A stretch of DNA of 64,000 bases from Prinia subflava (Eukaryota > Chordata > Aves > Passeriformes > Cisticolidae), in NCBI RefSeq assembly GCF_021018805.1, contig NC_086254.1, positions 30,503,300 through 30,567,299 of the forward strand. Reading direction: 5' to 3'. The notes under the pieces were generated by a model. It saw only the letters and a list, made by a program, of their open reading frames with translations. It searched no databases and was not told where the DNA came from. Made by a program: the position numbers and the translations under genes. Below are positions 24,091-36,647 of this stretch, piece after piece. The number at the start of each line of letters is the position of its first letter. Position 1 is the stretch's first letter.

Positions 24091-27000
24091 ACCACAACCC
24101 TGCAGCAGGCTTCTGGCTTTGCACAGAGCCTCTGTGCCTAAACACCAGGAAAACACCTCAGCACGGCACTAAGGAAGCCTTTTCCGGACGCAGCAGAGGT
24201 GACAAAGAGAATGAGAGCAAAGCCAAGATGCCATCTCCACTGCAGGCAAACAACCTCTGCTGACCTCTGGCAGCTCCCACACACTATTAAACAAAAAGTA
24301 TTCTCTCCATGTTAATGAACCATGTACAATCTAACAGATAACGCTGATGTTAAATAAACATGTTTATATGTGACTCCTAATGCCAGGACTTAAGCAGCTG
24401 CAGACAAATAATATAAAATGGGAAGGATTATGCCCGTGTAAGTTTTCTCATCTCATTTTACACACCTTTGAAGTAATTAAAATACATAATTACAGCACAA
24501 GCAGAAAGACTGAGTGAAAAGAGGTTTGACTATTTTTAATTAAATATTCACTCCGTGACACACTCACTGGAACCATCTCTGCAGTGAACATTATTTTGGA
24601 TCCAATTTTCCTCTCACACCTCCTGCAGCAGTAAATCAAGATCAACTGAGCAGCCTGACAAAGAAGAGAGCTGGATTGGGTTTTTAATGCTGCAATAAAA
24701 AAATATTTTGCACGAGACCTAAATCTTTATTCCCACTCTCTCCTGCTTCAAACCTTGGGTATCACCAAATCTACCTGCAAATGGCAGCACCTCCAGGCCC
24801 TAAATGACCCAACCAAGAGCAGCAATTATTTGCATCCTAATTGAAGGGCTTATCCTCACCTGATTAAAACAAGGTGTTTGTTAAACATCATTACTTGAGT
24901 TAAGATCTGCAAATAAAGATGAAGAATTGTTTTAAGAATTCGACTGCCATGAAACAATTGTTTTCTGATGGGATCTCATAATGAACAGTCCCAAGCAGGA
25001 TGGTCTTTCTGGCTTTTCAGTAGAAAAGGAAGGGAAAGAGATTTGACAAGTTCTCCCTATTCATATCAAAGTGAGAAAAATGCCACGAGGTTTGAGTAGT
25101 TACATTTTCTTTCTCATAGACTTATACTAAAAAAAAAACAACTTGTATTTTTTACTAAATTAAGCCACTAAAAAGGAGGACGTATTTAAGCCTGAATGGC
25201 TTTACTTTAGTATATAACATTGTTTATAATTCTGAATATATTTTTACAAAAAATAACTTTTTCTGTCCTGTGCAGTACAATACGAAATGCAATTAAAATA
25301 ATCTGACTGTTAATACAGCAGACTCTTCCATGCACTAATTAAATATATATTGCTACTGCTGTTAAAAATACACAGGTACAAGGGAAACTAACTATACACA
25401 GGGAATGGTGGTGTGAGATTTCCCTACATGGTTTACCAAAGACTCCTCCACTTCCAGGATACATCTAAAATTTTCATATTAAAAGTGCAGTGTTCCATGG
25501 CTTATGAAAAGGATTTGAATTTGCAACTTCATTTAACAGTTTGTCTGGAATAAAAGTTACCCCAGCCAGGCAAAATTACTCAAAAACATTTTCTTAGCAT
25601 TCTAAGAACTTCTGCTAGTTTTCACAGATTTATAAAAGCATTTTTCACTGCATAAGTAATCTTAACAATCATTTCCACAGATTAGGTCTAACAACCTGTG
25701 AATTTATTGCAGAAGGAATTTACTGCAAAGAATAATTAGTCTTCAGCACTGTTCATGCTTGTTCTCCGGCTGAAGACACCTTAAGACCATCTGGTTACCG
25801 CAAAAATTGGCACAGAAGAAACAAATCTTACTGAAGAGAATTATAGTCGATTTCAGAATAGCTGTTGTACTACTACACATCATAAATAACAGTTGGGAAG
25901 ACAGCAGAAAATTACTAACGTCTTTAATTGTTTTCTTTGTCAGCAGTGTGTACACACACACACTGACACACAAACACAGCCACGCAGACTTCAGCCCGAC
26001 GCCTGGCAGGCTGGAAGTTAAACATACAACTAATATTTGCAGGATTAATAGCTAAATTATTGCATTTTCAGGGGAAAAAAAAGGATATTAACCAGCTACG
26101 AATAACAACACAGCAACACACGAGACTCTTTAAGTGATATTCTGAGATCAAGTTCTTCGTGTGAATACCTGAGTTTAATTCCTTCTTATAATTCAAGGCA
26201 TATCCGCACACACCGTGGAGTTGAATACGGGGCTTATTGTTGGAGGGGGAGTTATCAACAACATTTTTATTTCTCCCTAATGAAGCTTTTCTAATGGAAC
26301 CCAAGACTACCAATGTCGTGAGGTATTTGAAACAGGAACCCTTTTCAAAAAATTTCAACCAAATAATGGTGATAAGATTAGCGAGTCATGGGAATCGAGC
26401 CTCCGTGTAGTATTTTAAAAGAAAATGAGCTGAGGGGAGTGGGCTAAACAAAGTAAAGCAAAACAAATCGATGAGTGTAAAACCAAAAGCATACACCACT
26501 TGTTATTTAGCCAAATGTTCTGACCTGTTGGTGGGTGAGTAGAAGAGGCACAAGAATTACGCGGACAATTTGACTCTGTAACAGCACAATTCAATTTTAC
26601 ACCGTACATTTAGATTTTTATTTAATTAAGGGTTTTAAGTTAGAACAATTAAGTCAAGTTATCAGCCTCTGTACCATTTCAAGTGAATTTTCAAAAGATG
26701 CTCAGAAAGTTTCTGGAATGTTTCTAAAGCTATGAGTACTGATTATTTTCAAGGTATTTGTACTGCAAATCTTTCCAACTTGCCTGTGTTACATTTGAGG
26801 CCACACGATGCCTTCAACTTCAAAGCAGAAATAAAAATTCAGCTTTATTTAAAAAACGACGATGAGAAAGAATTTATCCTCTCTGAAGCAACAAGTAACA
26901 AAACAATGCAATGCTACATGTATGAAACTACCTAAGAAGCATTAGTTTAGACACAGAATTCCTGGTTTAAATGTCTGCCATCTTTTGTGGACCAGATTGC

Positions 27001-27439
27001 CCTAACACACACAGATGTGGACTAGCATGAAGAAATTTAGACAGCTTTCTCAATAAATTTGGGGAGAGGAAGGGGAGGGACCCTTCCATGGATGGCACCG
27101 CAGAGATAAGAAATTCTCATAAAGAAATTCACGAAGCCCACAAGAGAAACTAAACAATAAACCATTCCTGCCACTGCCTTTAACAGCGCTCAGGGATGCG
27201 TGAATTTGATACTGCCCTGAACAAAATTCTCTTAATATTTGATACAGACCAATAAACTGTTCATTGGTTCACTACACGTATATTTCGGCAATCACAACTT
27301 TATACAACAGAATATATCATTATTAGAAATGTCTGAGCAACAGTAGCTGCGTACCATGAATAATTTCCTTTAGAGGCCAGTCACTGGGCTCAAGCACAAT
27401 TTAACACTCAGAAAAGTTTACTTAAACTGCATAAATCAC
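24091..27439. other. AT-rich sequence left of the CpG island
   Basis: This is AT-rich unique DNA with many TAATTA/ATTAAT words and a short CA-repeat at about 25,950-25,975. If the minus-strand transcript from the CpG island is real, this is the start of its first intron. No exon recognised. Confidence 0.55.
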
Positions 27440-27596
27440 ATACAAGTTCTCCTCATAGAAGCAGCCGCGGGAAAGCGCAGTGGCTCATTTTATTTAAACG
27501 CACGCTTCGGCTTTTAAAATAATTAATACGCGGGGCTCGCTTGACGCTAAAATCGAACCGCAAGCAATTAACTCCCTGCGCTAATTCTCGGTGGCA

Positions 27597-27931
27597 GCTC
27601 CGCGCTCCGCACCCCGCGCTGCCCCGGAGCCGCTCCGCGCTCCGCTGGAGCCGCCCCCGACGGGCTCCGCGCCCCCCGCCCCGCACCCGCGGAGCGCTCG
27701 CCCCGCTCGGGAACCCCGCACGGGAGCCCCGCCGGGCGGCCGCAGCCCGGGCCCCTCCGCGGGCGCGCAGCCCCGGCCCCACTCACCGGCGGTGCAGCGC
27801 GGAGCCGCGGCGCTGCGGAGTGTGCGCGCCCGCCGCGGGCGCAGTGAGCATGTGCGAGGCGGGCGCGCATGCCCGCGGAAGGGAGCGCAGCGGAGCGGGG
27901 CGGCGGCTCCGCGCTCCGCACCCCGCGCTGC
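27597..27931. repeat. 26-bp GC-rich direct repeat within the CpG island
   Basis: Identical 26-mers (beginning GCTCCGCGCTCCGC) occur at 27,597-27,622 and 27,906-27,931, 309 bp apart. Shorter CTCCGCGCTCCG words recur between them. The repeat could be shared factor-binding sequence or a local duplication in a GC-rich promoter. Confidence 0.9.
27781..27787 (-). other. Minus-strand splice donor, candidate first-exon end
   Basis: On the minus strand the sequence reads CCG|GTGAGT, with the last exon base at 27,787. All six intronic bases match the strongest donor form. Upstream ATGs on the minus strand (in GCATGCGCGCC near 27,870 and CACATGCTCAC near 27,850) both remain open to this donor in different frames, so a coding first exon is possible but neither peptide is recognisable. 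Confidence 0.5.
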
Positions 27932-28140
27932 GCCCCGGGCGCGCCCCCGCCCCCTCCCCGCCCGCCGGAGCCGCCCGCGGGCTGCGCGGGGCGCGGAGCG
28001 CTGCGCCACGGCCGCAGCGCGGCACGGCGGGCTCGCCCGCGGCTCCTCTGACCTGTTGCTCGCCCGGCACACCCGGCCCCCCGCGGCAGCGCCGAGCCCG
28101 GGGCCGCCGCTCCCTCGCAGCGCCGCCGCCGTCGGGGCGC

Positions 28141-28147
28141 ACCTACC
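28141..28147 (-). other. Minus-strand splice donor, candidate alternative first-exon end
   Basis: The minus strand reads GCG|GTAGGT, with the last exon base at 28,147. It is a moderately good donor 360 bp upstream of the one at 27,787 in the same direction. The pair suggests alternative first exons for one leftward transcript. Confidence 0.35.
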
Positions 28148-28349
28148 GCACGCGTGGGGCCGCGGCGCGTCCCGGCGCCCGCAGCGCCGCGCTGCCCGCG
28201 GTGCCGGGGCGGAGGAGGAGCCTCCCGCGGCTCCCGGGGCCGCCCGGCTGCCCCCCGCTACTGTCGCGGAGCTGTCCGCGCCCCCCGGGCCGCAGGGAGC
28301 GCGGAGCCGCCGCTCCCGGCCGCGGTTCGGGCAGCGCTCTCACCGGCCG

Positions 28350-28356
28350 CAGGTAC
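28350..28356 (+). other. Plus-strand splice donor, candidate first-exon end
   Basis: The plus strand reads CAG|GTACGC, with the last exon base at 28,352, at the right edge of the CpG island. It would end the first exon of a rightward transcript. No coding start with recognisable protein precedes it. Confidence 0.4.
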
Positions 28357-28440
28357 GCGCTGGCCGCGCTTGCTCCCGCCCGGGGCTGTGCTTTGGTGTT
28401 GGTGCTAGCAGCGTTCATCGAGCTGCAAGTCCTTGAAAGA

Positions 28441-31400
28441 AATCCGTCCCGTAGAACATTTGAATACCATGTGGATACCACCTTGTCTGTAGCCTCTGTT
28501 TCCGTGAAAAGTCACTTTCGCTACAGTCCTTGTGTTACGGATCTCTAGTGACAATTTTTTAGTATCAATTTAAAAGGAAGGGCTTTTGTTGACATCTAGT
28601 TTATCTTAACACACACAGTGCCACGGAGCCCTAGGTTCTGCAGATCTGCAGAAACAGCATCACCCGCACAAGCCACCCCTCTGCACTCACAGAGCATCAC
28701 ATAGCCCCTGGCTCCCCCGAGGGCAAAAGCCTGCCCATAGTTCCCGTCACCTCAAGCGACACAGAATGGATTTGTGGCCGTACAGAGGTGCTGCTCCATC
28801 TCTCATGTCAGCACAAAACCAGAGGCAGTCAGGCATGTGCCCCTTGTGCTCTTGCCTGATGTGCTGGACGCCTCAATCAGGCTCCTCATCTGCTTGTTCC
28901 CACATCCAAGAGCAAGAGGCACCTTCAGATGGTTCATGCTGGGAAGATGGGGCTGGGACATCCCACCCTGAATCCCCTTGTGCTGCTTACCCCACAAACA
29001 GCTTCCCCTTGCCTAGGGGAATGTAACATCATCCCTGCTCAGGTACTAGACAGTTTCCCCCTTCCACTGGCATACCTGCTCGCTGGGAATGCAGCATGGC
29101 CACAGCAGCATTGGAGTGTTTCATTTCCACACCCTGCTCTTCCTCCTTATTTCCCCTTCTCACCAGTCTTGGACAGACCACAGTTCTCCAGTTCTGTCTC
29201 TCCAGCACTGGGGAGGCGTCGGAGGAGACCTGCAATTCCTTGTCCCGACAGCTTTTATTACACCTAGCCCTTTCCTCAGGAAGGAGATATCCCATGAACC
29301 GCAGTGGAAAAGCCAAAGGAGCACAAAGGGTGTTGAGTTCAGGGTTTGAACAAGCTGCAGCCCACTCATGGATTTAACTCAAAATTTTGACAATGGAACA
29401 AAAACATCATTGCAACGAGACAGCTGTTTTTACTATCAAAATCTCTCAGATCAGTTTGACTGCAAAGTGTGTTCCTACAATCCAAAGGAGACAAAGCTCC
29501 CAGCATCAGTTTGGAGCTGGCAGCCTTCCTAGCATGAGCTACCTCCCGCCAGCCTAGAAAAACCAAAGCTCTTTCAGTTGTTATTCCCCATCAGTTCTCG
29601 GCACTAACCCCCTGATTTCCCCATGGATTATCTGCAGTTCTGAGTTTATGCTGCTCTCACATTAAACTCTGAGCAATCAGTGGTTGGGGGGGACTTCCTT
29701 GCTGCCTTTCTCACCTGTAATTGTGGTTCTGGTGAGGAGTCTCTGAAGTACAAGAAAGTGCTTGGATTCATCTTGAAAATAAATCTTTTCCTTCCTCCCC
29801 CTGCCATGCCCAAAAGCCTGATTGCCACATTAGCTCCTTTTGAAGCTGGTTTTAACAAGTAAATTCACATCTAAAAATGCCTTGCTTGCAAAATTCTCCC
29901 GACCCCTGATTTCACAACATATTTGAATATATGCTTAGTTTTATGCATGTGAATAGGCCTGCAACAATCAATACAATTATTTACCTAAGTGCTTAAAGTC
30001 AGGCAGGTATTTAAGAATTAGTATTGTTTGTGGTAATGCCACGGCAAGCCAGGCAGGGACCAGGACCTCATTGTTTGTTCAGCACCCTGCACACAAAAAG
30101 ACACTCCTTGTCCCTTTCAGTATAAGCAGTTCTTGTGAGTTGTGAGTAACTTGTGAATCAGTGCCAGAAACACCTTTCTTGAGCTGCTGCGTAAACATTA
30201 TTTGTCTACTCTAATATCCTTCTTATTTACTGAAAACATTGTATGCAATATTTAGAAAAGTAATAAAGGCACAGTGGGAAAAGAGTGGGCAAAGAGGAAG
30301 ATAAAGGATATTTTTTCAGTTAGGAATCTTAAGTATTTTCGTCATTGTTAGTATCCAGGAAAATGCCTGTAGATCATAAAAGCCATTTAGAAAGGCAAGG
30401 GAATAATGTAACTTCTGCCCCATCGGTGGGACTGTGGGCTGGTGTGCATGGGGTACAGGCTGCAGGGTGAGAGACAAGGAGCCAGTTCTCATGGCTGGCT
30501 TGATAAAAGTGTCCATTTCATCAAGCTGGGACATCATCAGCCATACAACGCCAGGGATTTCTCAGAGCAGTAGAAATATTTTTGGTCAAAAACCAAGGCG
30601 GGTTTAGAAGTTGGTTTGCTTGACTTGTTACTCTGTGCTCATTCCCACACATCATAAACTCAAAGACTAAGTGGAAATGGTGCAGAAATCTCCACATGGT
30701 CACCAACTGGAAATGCTCCTAATCATTGGGCTGGGTGCCAGTGTCCTGCACAGATTTAAGAGATAAAGGTCCTCCTGTGGCACCCGAGCAGCCAGGCAAT
30801 ATCCTGTCCCTAGGGAACATGGGGAGGTGTCTTCTGCCAGAGCCTGGGATCCAGAGGGTTTATCCCATAATGTGGGAGAGCCACACCTCAGCCTCTCTGA
30901 GGAGAAGGTGAAGAGCTAGATCACAAATTTTAGTTACTATGGAAATGTATTTCTCTTGAGGAAATATTAACAGTTTCTGCTGTTGACTTCATTGTCAAAA
31001 TGAAGAGAGCTACATGGGTACAAACAGCTGGTTCTGTTTTTAAAAAGAAGAAATGAGCCACTACTGAACTTCAGCACCCTCCCTGACAATTAAGATGTGA
31101 TGTCACAAACCAAGGTGAGAAGTCCTCAAAAAGGATCCACAGGATTTATTGGGGTACTGAATATGGTTAACCCTGAGCATAGTAACACCCCAAGTCAGAA
31201 ATCGCTTTACAAAGTGTAAGAATTTAACAGTAATGCATTTTGGGCTCTTCCTAATTGTCCTCTGGCCCTTGGGTTCATGTTTTCAATTTCTCTTTCCAAC
31301 CACAGTGCTGAATAACTTAGTTGTCTTCTAAAATTAAAACTGAGAATTTCACATTTTCATGTTTTCACATGATGCCAGAGTTCAGGCTTTGTGGGGAAAA

Positions 31401-34400
31401 CAACAAAAACAAACCCCAAACACCCCAACCCTCACATTTTAGAAGACTTTCAACAAAATTGCGAAAGTTGGCAGCCATAATATTTCCTAACACATTATTT
31501 TGTGGATTCCAGTGAAATTTCACTCTCAAGGCTAATGGTTGCATTCTCTCTGGTAAATGCCCTGAATTGCTGCTGTTATTGTTAGAACATTGTTAATTTA
31601 TGCAGTAATTTAAAAACAGAGGAGAGGTACTCTGTCCTCAAGTAATTAGAGGATAGATAACACAATAGAGACTATTTAAAATTTCTTTGCTGTATGGCTA
31701 AACAGAACTGTAAAAATTACCTATTTCATGTATTAATGCTCAGGCCTGCAAGATACCAAGACACTGATTCTGGAAATACTTTAAATATATTTAATTTGAG
31801 TACCACCAGACTGCCCCCAGTGCAATAAAGCATTTCATATGGGACTGTGCCATCCGAGGAGGCTTAACCGTGCTGCACTTGGTTACATTTTTGATGCCAA
31901 AAGGCTCTGCTCCTTGTAGGATGGATTCTTCTGTGGATAATGAGCTGTGTCAGGATCTGAGTGCTAACATATCCAATGCAGAACCAGAGACATCAATTCT
32001 GAGATTATTCTTCTTATTTTTGTGAACTCCTTGTTTGCAAAGTCACAGGCCACAACATTAAACACATTTTATCTCAGTCTTTGGTATTGATGATAAGCCA
32101 CTATGTGTTGTTTAGCCTGTTTCATCAACATTCAGAACATTTGTAACTGATAAACAAAGTGCATGTTAGCTATTAAAGCTCAAAATTAGGCAGGCAGTAA
32201 AAAGTAATCTGAGAGCAGGACTGTAGCTACTGATACTATTGAAGCTGGTCTTAAAACATATGGTTTCCAATCATTGACACAATGCACAAAAATAAAACCC
32301 TGCAACTGAGGAGTGCCTGATCTGTTCACCACTAAATGATCAAATATGCCTGTTTGTTTTTTGGTTTTATGTCCCCTTCCTCTTTCTGGTTTTCAAAAGT
32401 AGAAGCTTGCTATTTAATATTAGCTGGATTTGGCCCTTCGTACCGGCTGCAGACGGGCTTCATTAATCAATTTCCACTACTGGATTGAAATGAAAAAAAC
32501 CAGATTTTTTTCCTTTTTTTTTTAATACTTTCCCACTATTTTACTTGGAATTTCTCCTGTAGAAACAGTAGATACCTCTACTCCATCCTTCCTGTTTCCT
32601 CATGCTTTAGCAGAAAAATGTATGCAGACAATGCGATTTCACAAATAAAACATCCATTGACAGAAAATTTGTAATTTGGTTCAGGCTGGGATCCTGCCAC
32701 TTTTACTGCAGGCATCTCTAACAAGAGCAGTAAACCAAATTTCATCTTCGAGCACAGCTGAAAAACACTTAGTTTGCAAAGAAAGGTATTAAAATGAAAA
32801 ATAAGTATTATGACCATTCTGCTCTTTTTCTTCATGAGTTTTTTTCAAGACCTCTTTTAATAACATAACATGAGATTAAAATTCTTGTGCTGTGCTGCCT
32901 GCATGGAGCATTATATGCAAATACATGATTCCTGCTGACTCACTTTGCCACGTGCAGTTATGAACCCAGATCTGAAACTGGGAAATGCTGTGGCTCTGCT
33001 GGTGGAAGGAATGATGGTCTGCAGGAGAGATTTGAAAACCTGACACTGAGCTAAAGCAATATTTTAAAGTTAAGGTTTGATGTTATTTCAATTACCAGCA
33101 ATAAAAAAAATCCCTAGGAAGAATTCAGACATTGATCCATTTGGAGAGGAGGTGCAGGATTGGGGGAATTTTTTTAAACTAGAGCAGAGCTGAGAAATTA
33201 CCAATTTTCAGTTCTAATCAATGTGTGCATCAACAGGCAGATTAAGAAAACCTATATTAACTTTTAATAAAAGCACATTCCCTTTGAAAATGGTATGTAT
33301 TGGTGGTCCAAAAGGAAGACACATGGTCCACTCCTGTGGCTGTGAGTGAAAACGGAAGGGATTTGTGCAGTTATTTTCTCATGGGTCCTTGGCTTTTAAA
33401 ATTTTTTTTCTTTACACTTCAGGTGAAACCTTTTGTAGATATCAGCTTCCTCCTCAGGGAAGACTTATGAATTCCACAGGCTGGCAAATCTACTCATGAA
33501 TTACAACTTCTGGCTCTGTTTCGTTATGACTGGAGCAGTGTGCATGAGGCAAAACATAATTTGGGGTTGTCACTGAAGTTGCCTCTGACCCATATAAAGT
33601 TGTATCTCTCTCTAGGCGGCTGATGTTTCAGTAAGCCAAAAAAAGCTGAATTTTGGGTGAGCTCCAAATCAGGCACTGGTTGGCTTTTGATGCAACAGCA
33701 TCAAAGTGCCCTGGCTGTGGTTGCAGCAGCAACTCAGCAGCATTGCTGGTACTGAGAGCCTGAGTAGTGTCCCAGAAATCTTTCATTTAATTTATCTTGT
33801 AGAACTTGTAGTATTTTGAAAGTTCATTTACACAAGAATCAAAAGCCATCCTTGTTCCAGCTTTAGGTAGGATTTTGACTGCAAGGAAGAGTTTGATTTT
33901 AGGAATCGGAATGCAAACACTCCAAAACTTTCATAGCATGCCTGTCCTAGTGGGAATGAGTCTCATTATTATGTACATTAAAATTGATTATCAAAGACAA
34001 ATGCTTCAGTCTGTTATTTTAAACTTGGAGAATGTTTACCTAAATTCTATCTACTTTCATTCAGGAATTCTCATCTGGCTTTTTAAACTGTTCTCTATCT
34101 TTAAAGTACGTTTCTTTCCGTCACATTATACTTGATGGAAAAGTAGGGGCAAATTCAGTTGTACTTTGAATGTAATTTAACTGCACCATAGAAACAGGCT
34201 TTCAAACCTTTCATCGAACTGATTTACGAGCGGAACTAAGGTTTGCTTAGTACAACATTTTCACAGTGAGAGTTACATTCCCACAAAAGGGAATGCTGTC
34301 AGGTAGAATGACCATGAGTCAATTCTGCCAAACCAATCGCTTTGTTCAGATAAGCCAATCTGGCTGCCGCAAAACTTTAATTAGAAATTTAACACAATAT

Positions 34401-35655
34401 TTTAAAAATTGCTCTAAACCATGGCTGTTAAGTGTTTGAAACAATTTGAGAATACAATAGATGCCTAAGAGCATTTTGCCAGTTTCCCATAATTAGTAGT
34501 CGGTGGACTTTTAAATTTTTACAAACTAATGAAAGGGCAGATGCTAGAAGAAATGGAATATACCAAAGGAGATGTGCTTCCAGAGTGCAACTTGTACTGA
34601 TTTAATATTGCTTGGGATTACAAACTGTAAAGATCCACCCCAGATTAAAAGAGTAAGTGCTCTTTCCTAACTCCTATGCAAATACAGAGAAATTCAAGAA
34701 AATCAGATCTAGTCAGTCAGTGGTAGGAAATCACTAACAGTGTATTCTCAATTTTTTGGTCAAGCATACAATAGTTCCCTTTCTGTTTATTGTGACAGAG
34801 ATAATTTGCATTTTGCTAATCCACATTATAGGCAGGAATAAACCCCATCCTCAATCTGTGAGGCCAAGAGCTCCATGCAGCCTTCCAATAACTCATTGGT
34901 CACCCTTTAGGAGTGTAAAGCAAGGAAACCAATATGATTTATAGTTTTGGGGGCAATTCTCTGCAGATCAATTTACCTAGGATAATTCTTTTAAAAACTG
35001 ACTCTGGTAAAATGTTTCCTTTTCTTTCTGTGCTCAAGAAGATAATTGAACTAAAATGTTCCCTTATGCTCCAAAAATGTGACTTTGCGTGATCTAATTT
35101 TTACTTTGTTTTTGTTTAAGCCTATGCACTAGTGCAAAGGAGCAGCACTTCTTGTCCTTCCTTGGCAGAGAGGAGACAGGCAACTCACCGCCCTACACAG
35201 CCCAGATCAGTGCTGGCCCAGGAGATTCATTCCTCTGCTAGGCTGTGAGCAGAGAAACTTTCAAAAAGAAGTTATTCTGAATTGTGGGAGGTATTATGAT
35301 AAGATCTCCGTCTGGCGTGCAGCAATTTGAGTACTTCTACTGCCTTGTTTATACCATTTCAAATATCTAATGAATACAATATGCTGTCCCCAAAATAATA
35401 TTGCATATAAGGCCTGTAAATTTAGAGTTGAAAGTTTTATAAAAGAACTTGGCACATTACCTCTCTGTAAATATTAACTGAGTGTTCCTTCAAATGCTTT
35501 CCCGAGCTTCTATTGCACCCAAGAAGAAGGCAGGGGAGTACAGGTAGCCAGGGTGAAGTGCCAATCTAGTGGACAAGCTTTCTCTTGTTCCACTGTATTT
35601 GGTAGATATTTTCCCACCTCTTAACAGCTGTCCACTTAAATGTTATGTTTTTCAG
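28441..35655. other. Noncoding sequence right of the CpG island
   Basis: After the island the sequence quickly becomes AT-rich. Short open frames around 28,766-29,377 exist on both strands but are uninformative. A/C-rich words occur near 31,398-31,432. If the plus-strand donor at 28,352 is used, this is its first intron. No exon is recognised in it. Confidence 0.55.
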
Positions 35656-36320
35656 GGAGCAGCAGATGCCAATAGATTCCTCAGGGAAGGGGGCCCAGGA
35701 ACCAGGTGTGTCTGCAGCCCGGGCAGTGATGGGTGCCAGCAATGGGGCCCGTTTGGAACCCGAGGTTTGAGGAGCCATGAGCCAGGGTCCATCCAGGGAA
35801 CCCGCTCAGGTGGGGGCAGGAGGGGGCAAAGAGCACACCAGAGATAAACCAGCAGGTCCAAAATTCACCCAGGACTCCAGGCTGGACGCACAAACACCTC
35901 TAGCCCAGACAGGGACTGGGTACCCCGGGCTGAGCCTAAACAGAGCTCTGGGCCATGAGCAGGTGAGGCTGCTCAGAGCAGTTAAGGACTCAATACATCC
36001 AGGGCGCTGCCAATATCTGGAAATAGCTGTGGTCCAAATGAATCCTTGTTTGCTTGAGTTTGGTGCAGGGCATGAGCAAACAGGCCGGGATAAACAGGCG
36101 CCAGCCGAGAGCTTGGGCGCGAGTCCAGCCCTTCCGAGGGACCTTCTTGTGCAACTGCAGCCTGGGGCGGGCAGGGCTGGCACTCAGGAGTGGCAGCTGG
36201 AGAGGGTTTGGTGCCCAGCAGAGTGCCCACGGTGACCTGACTGCCCTGGAGGCTCCCAGTGTCTCTGGCCACCCGCGATTTTCTGGGCCTCGCTGGGTTC
36301 TGTGTTTTGTGCGACTCTAC
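35640..36320. other. Secondary CpG-enriched islet
   Basis: This stretch is more GC- and CpG-rich than its AT-rich neighbours, with clusters such as CCGGGATAAACAGGCGCC and GGGCGCGAG near 36,087-36,122. Several frames open on both strands, including 152 codons at 35,777-36,235 (plus) with Gln, Pro and Gly bias and no recognised domain. It might be an intragenic CpG islet, an enhancer or an exon cluster of the rightward transcript. Confidence 0.45.
35656..35705 (+). other. Candidate short plus-strand exon
   Basis: A strong acceptor (TGTTATGTTTTTCAG) ends at 35,655 and a donor-like CAG|GTGTGT begins its intron at 35,706, enclosing 50 bp. The enclosed frame is open (GAADANRFLREGGPGT). It lies at the left edge of a CpG-enriched islet, downstream of and co-linear with the plus-strand donor at 28,352. 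The short peptide loosely recalls the D-A-x-x-F-L peptide of UCMA and the A-N-x-F-L start of Gla domains, but it is far too short to assign. It could equally be a chance pair of sites. Confidence 0.2.
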
Positions 36321-36619
36321 CAACCCTTGACATAGACCAAACTGGCTCTAAGGCTTGGCTTATGGCAAGGGCTGTGCTCAGCTGGGCAGGACTGGCTAAG
36401 GCCCAGATGGAAGAAGTTGTTCCATGAAGTTTTTGAGCCTCTTTCTGCTACATGCAGTCTGTGAGGAGATCCAATTTGTTTTTCTCCGAAATGAGTTGAT
36501 GTCTCCTTAGAGCACTGAATGAGGTGGATCATTTTCCATCTTCATTGTGAGGCATCCACACTGGTCTTTTAGAATACATTTATAGAAAATAATAGGTATT
36601 TATATATATTTATAGTCAC

Positions 36620-36636
36620 TTTTTTTTTTTTTTTTT
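36620..36636. repeat. T17 homopolymer
   Basis: A run of 17 T precedes CTTTATGACAG and gives the following acceptor-like site at 36,647 a long polypyrimidine tract. It could equally be an unrelated simple repeat. Confidence 0.95.
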
Positions 36637-36647
36637 CTTTATGACAG

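Larger units (their letters stand above)
27440..28440. promoter_or_regulatory. CpG island, likely bidirectional promoter with first exons
   Basis: CpG density and GC content rise abruptly from AT-rich flanks. The core at about 27,590-28,400 is dense in CG dinucleotides, with GCGC, CCGCGG and GGGCGG-type words. No TATA box is apparent, as usual for CpG-island promoters. Donor-like splice sites point both ways (minus strand at 27,787 and 28,147, plus strand at 28,352), which supports divergent transcription. An NRF1-like GCGCATGC lies at about 27,867. Long open frames in every direction (up to 335 codons on plus) are compositional, made of Ala, Arg, Pro and Gly. The gene or genes driven from here are not identified. 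Confidence 0.8.

Noticed and set aside
27541..28548. 335-codon plus-strand open frame across the CpG island, with other long frames on both strands
   Set aside because: The products are almost wholly Ala, Arg, Pro, Gly and Ser, and overlapping frames are open in several directions. This is what very GC-rich sequence gives by chance, and the frame runs across a likely splice donor at 28,352.
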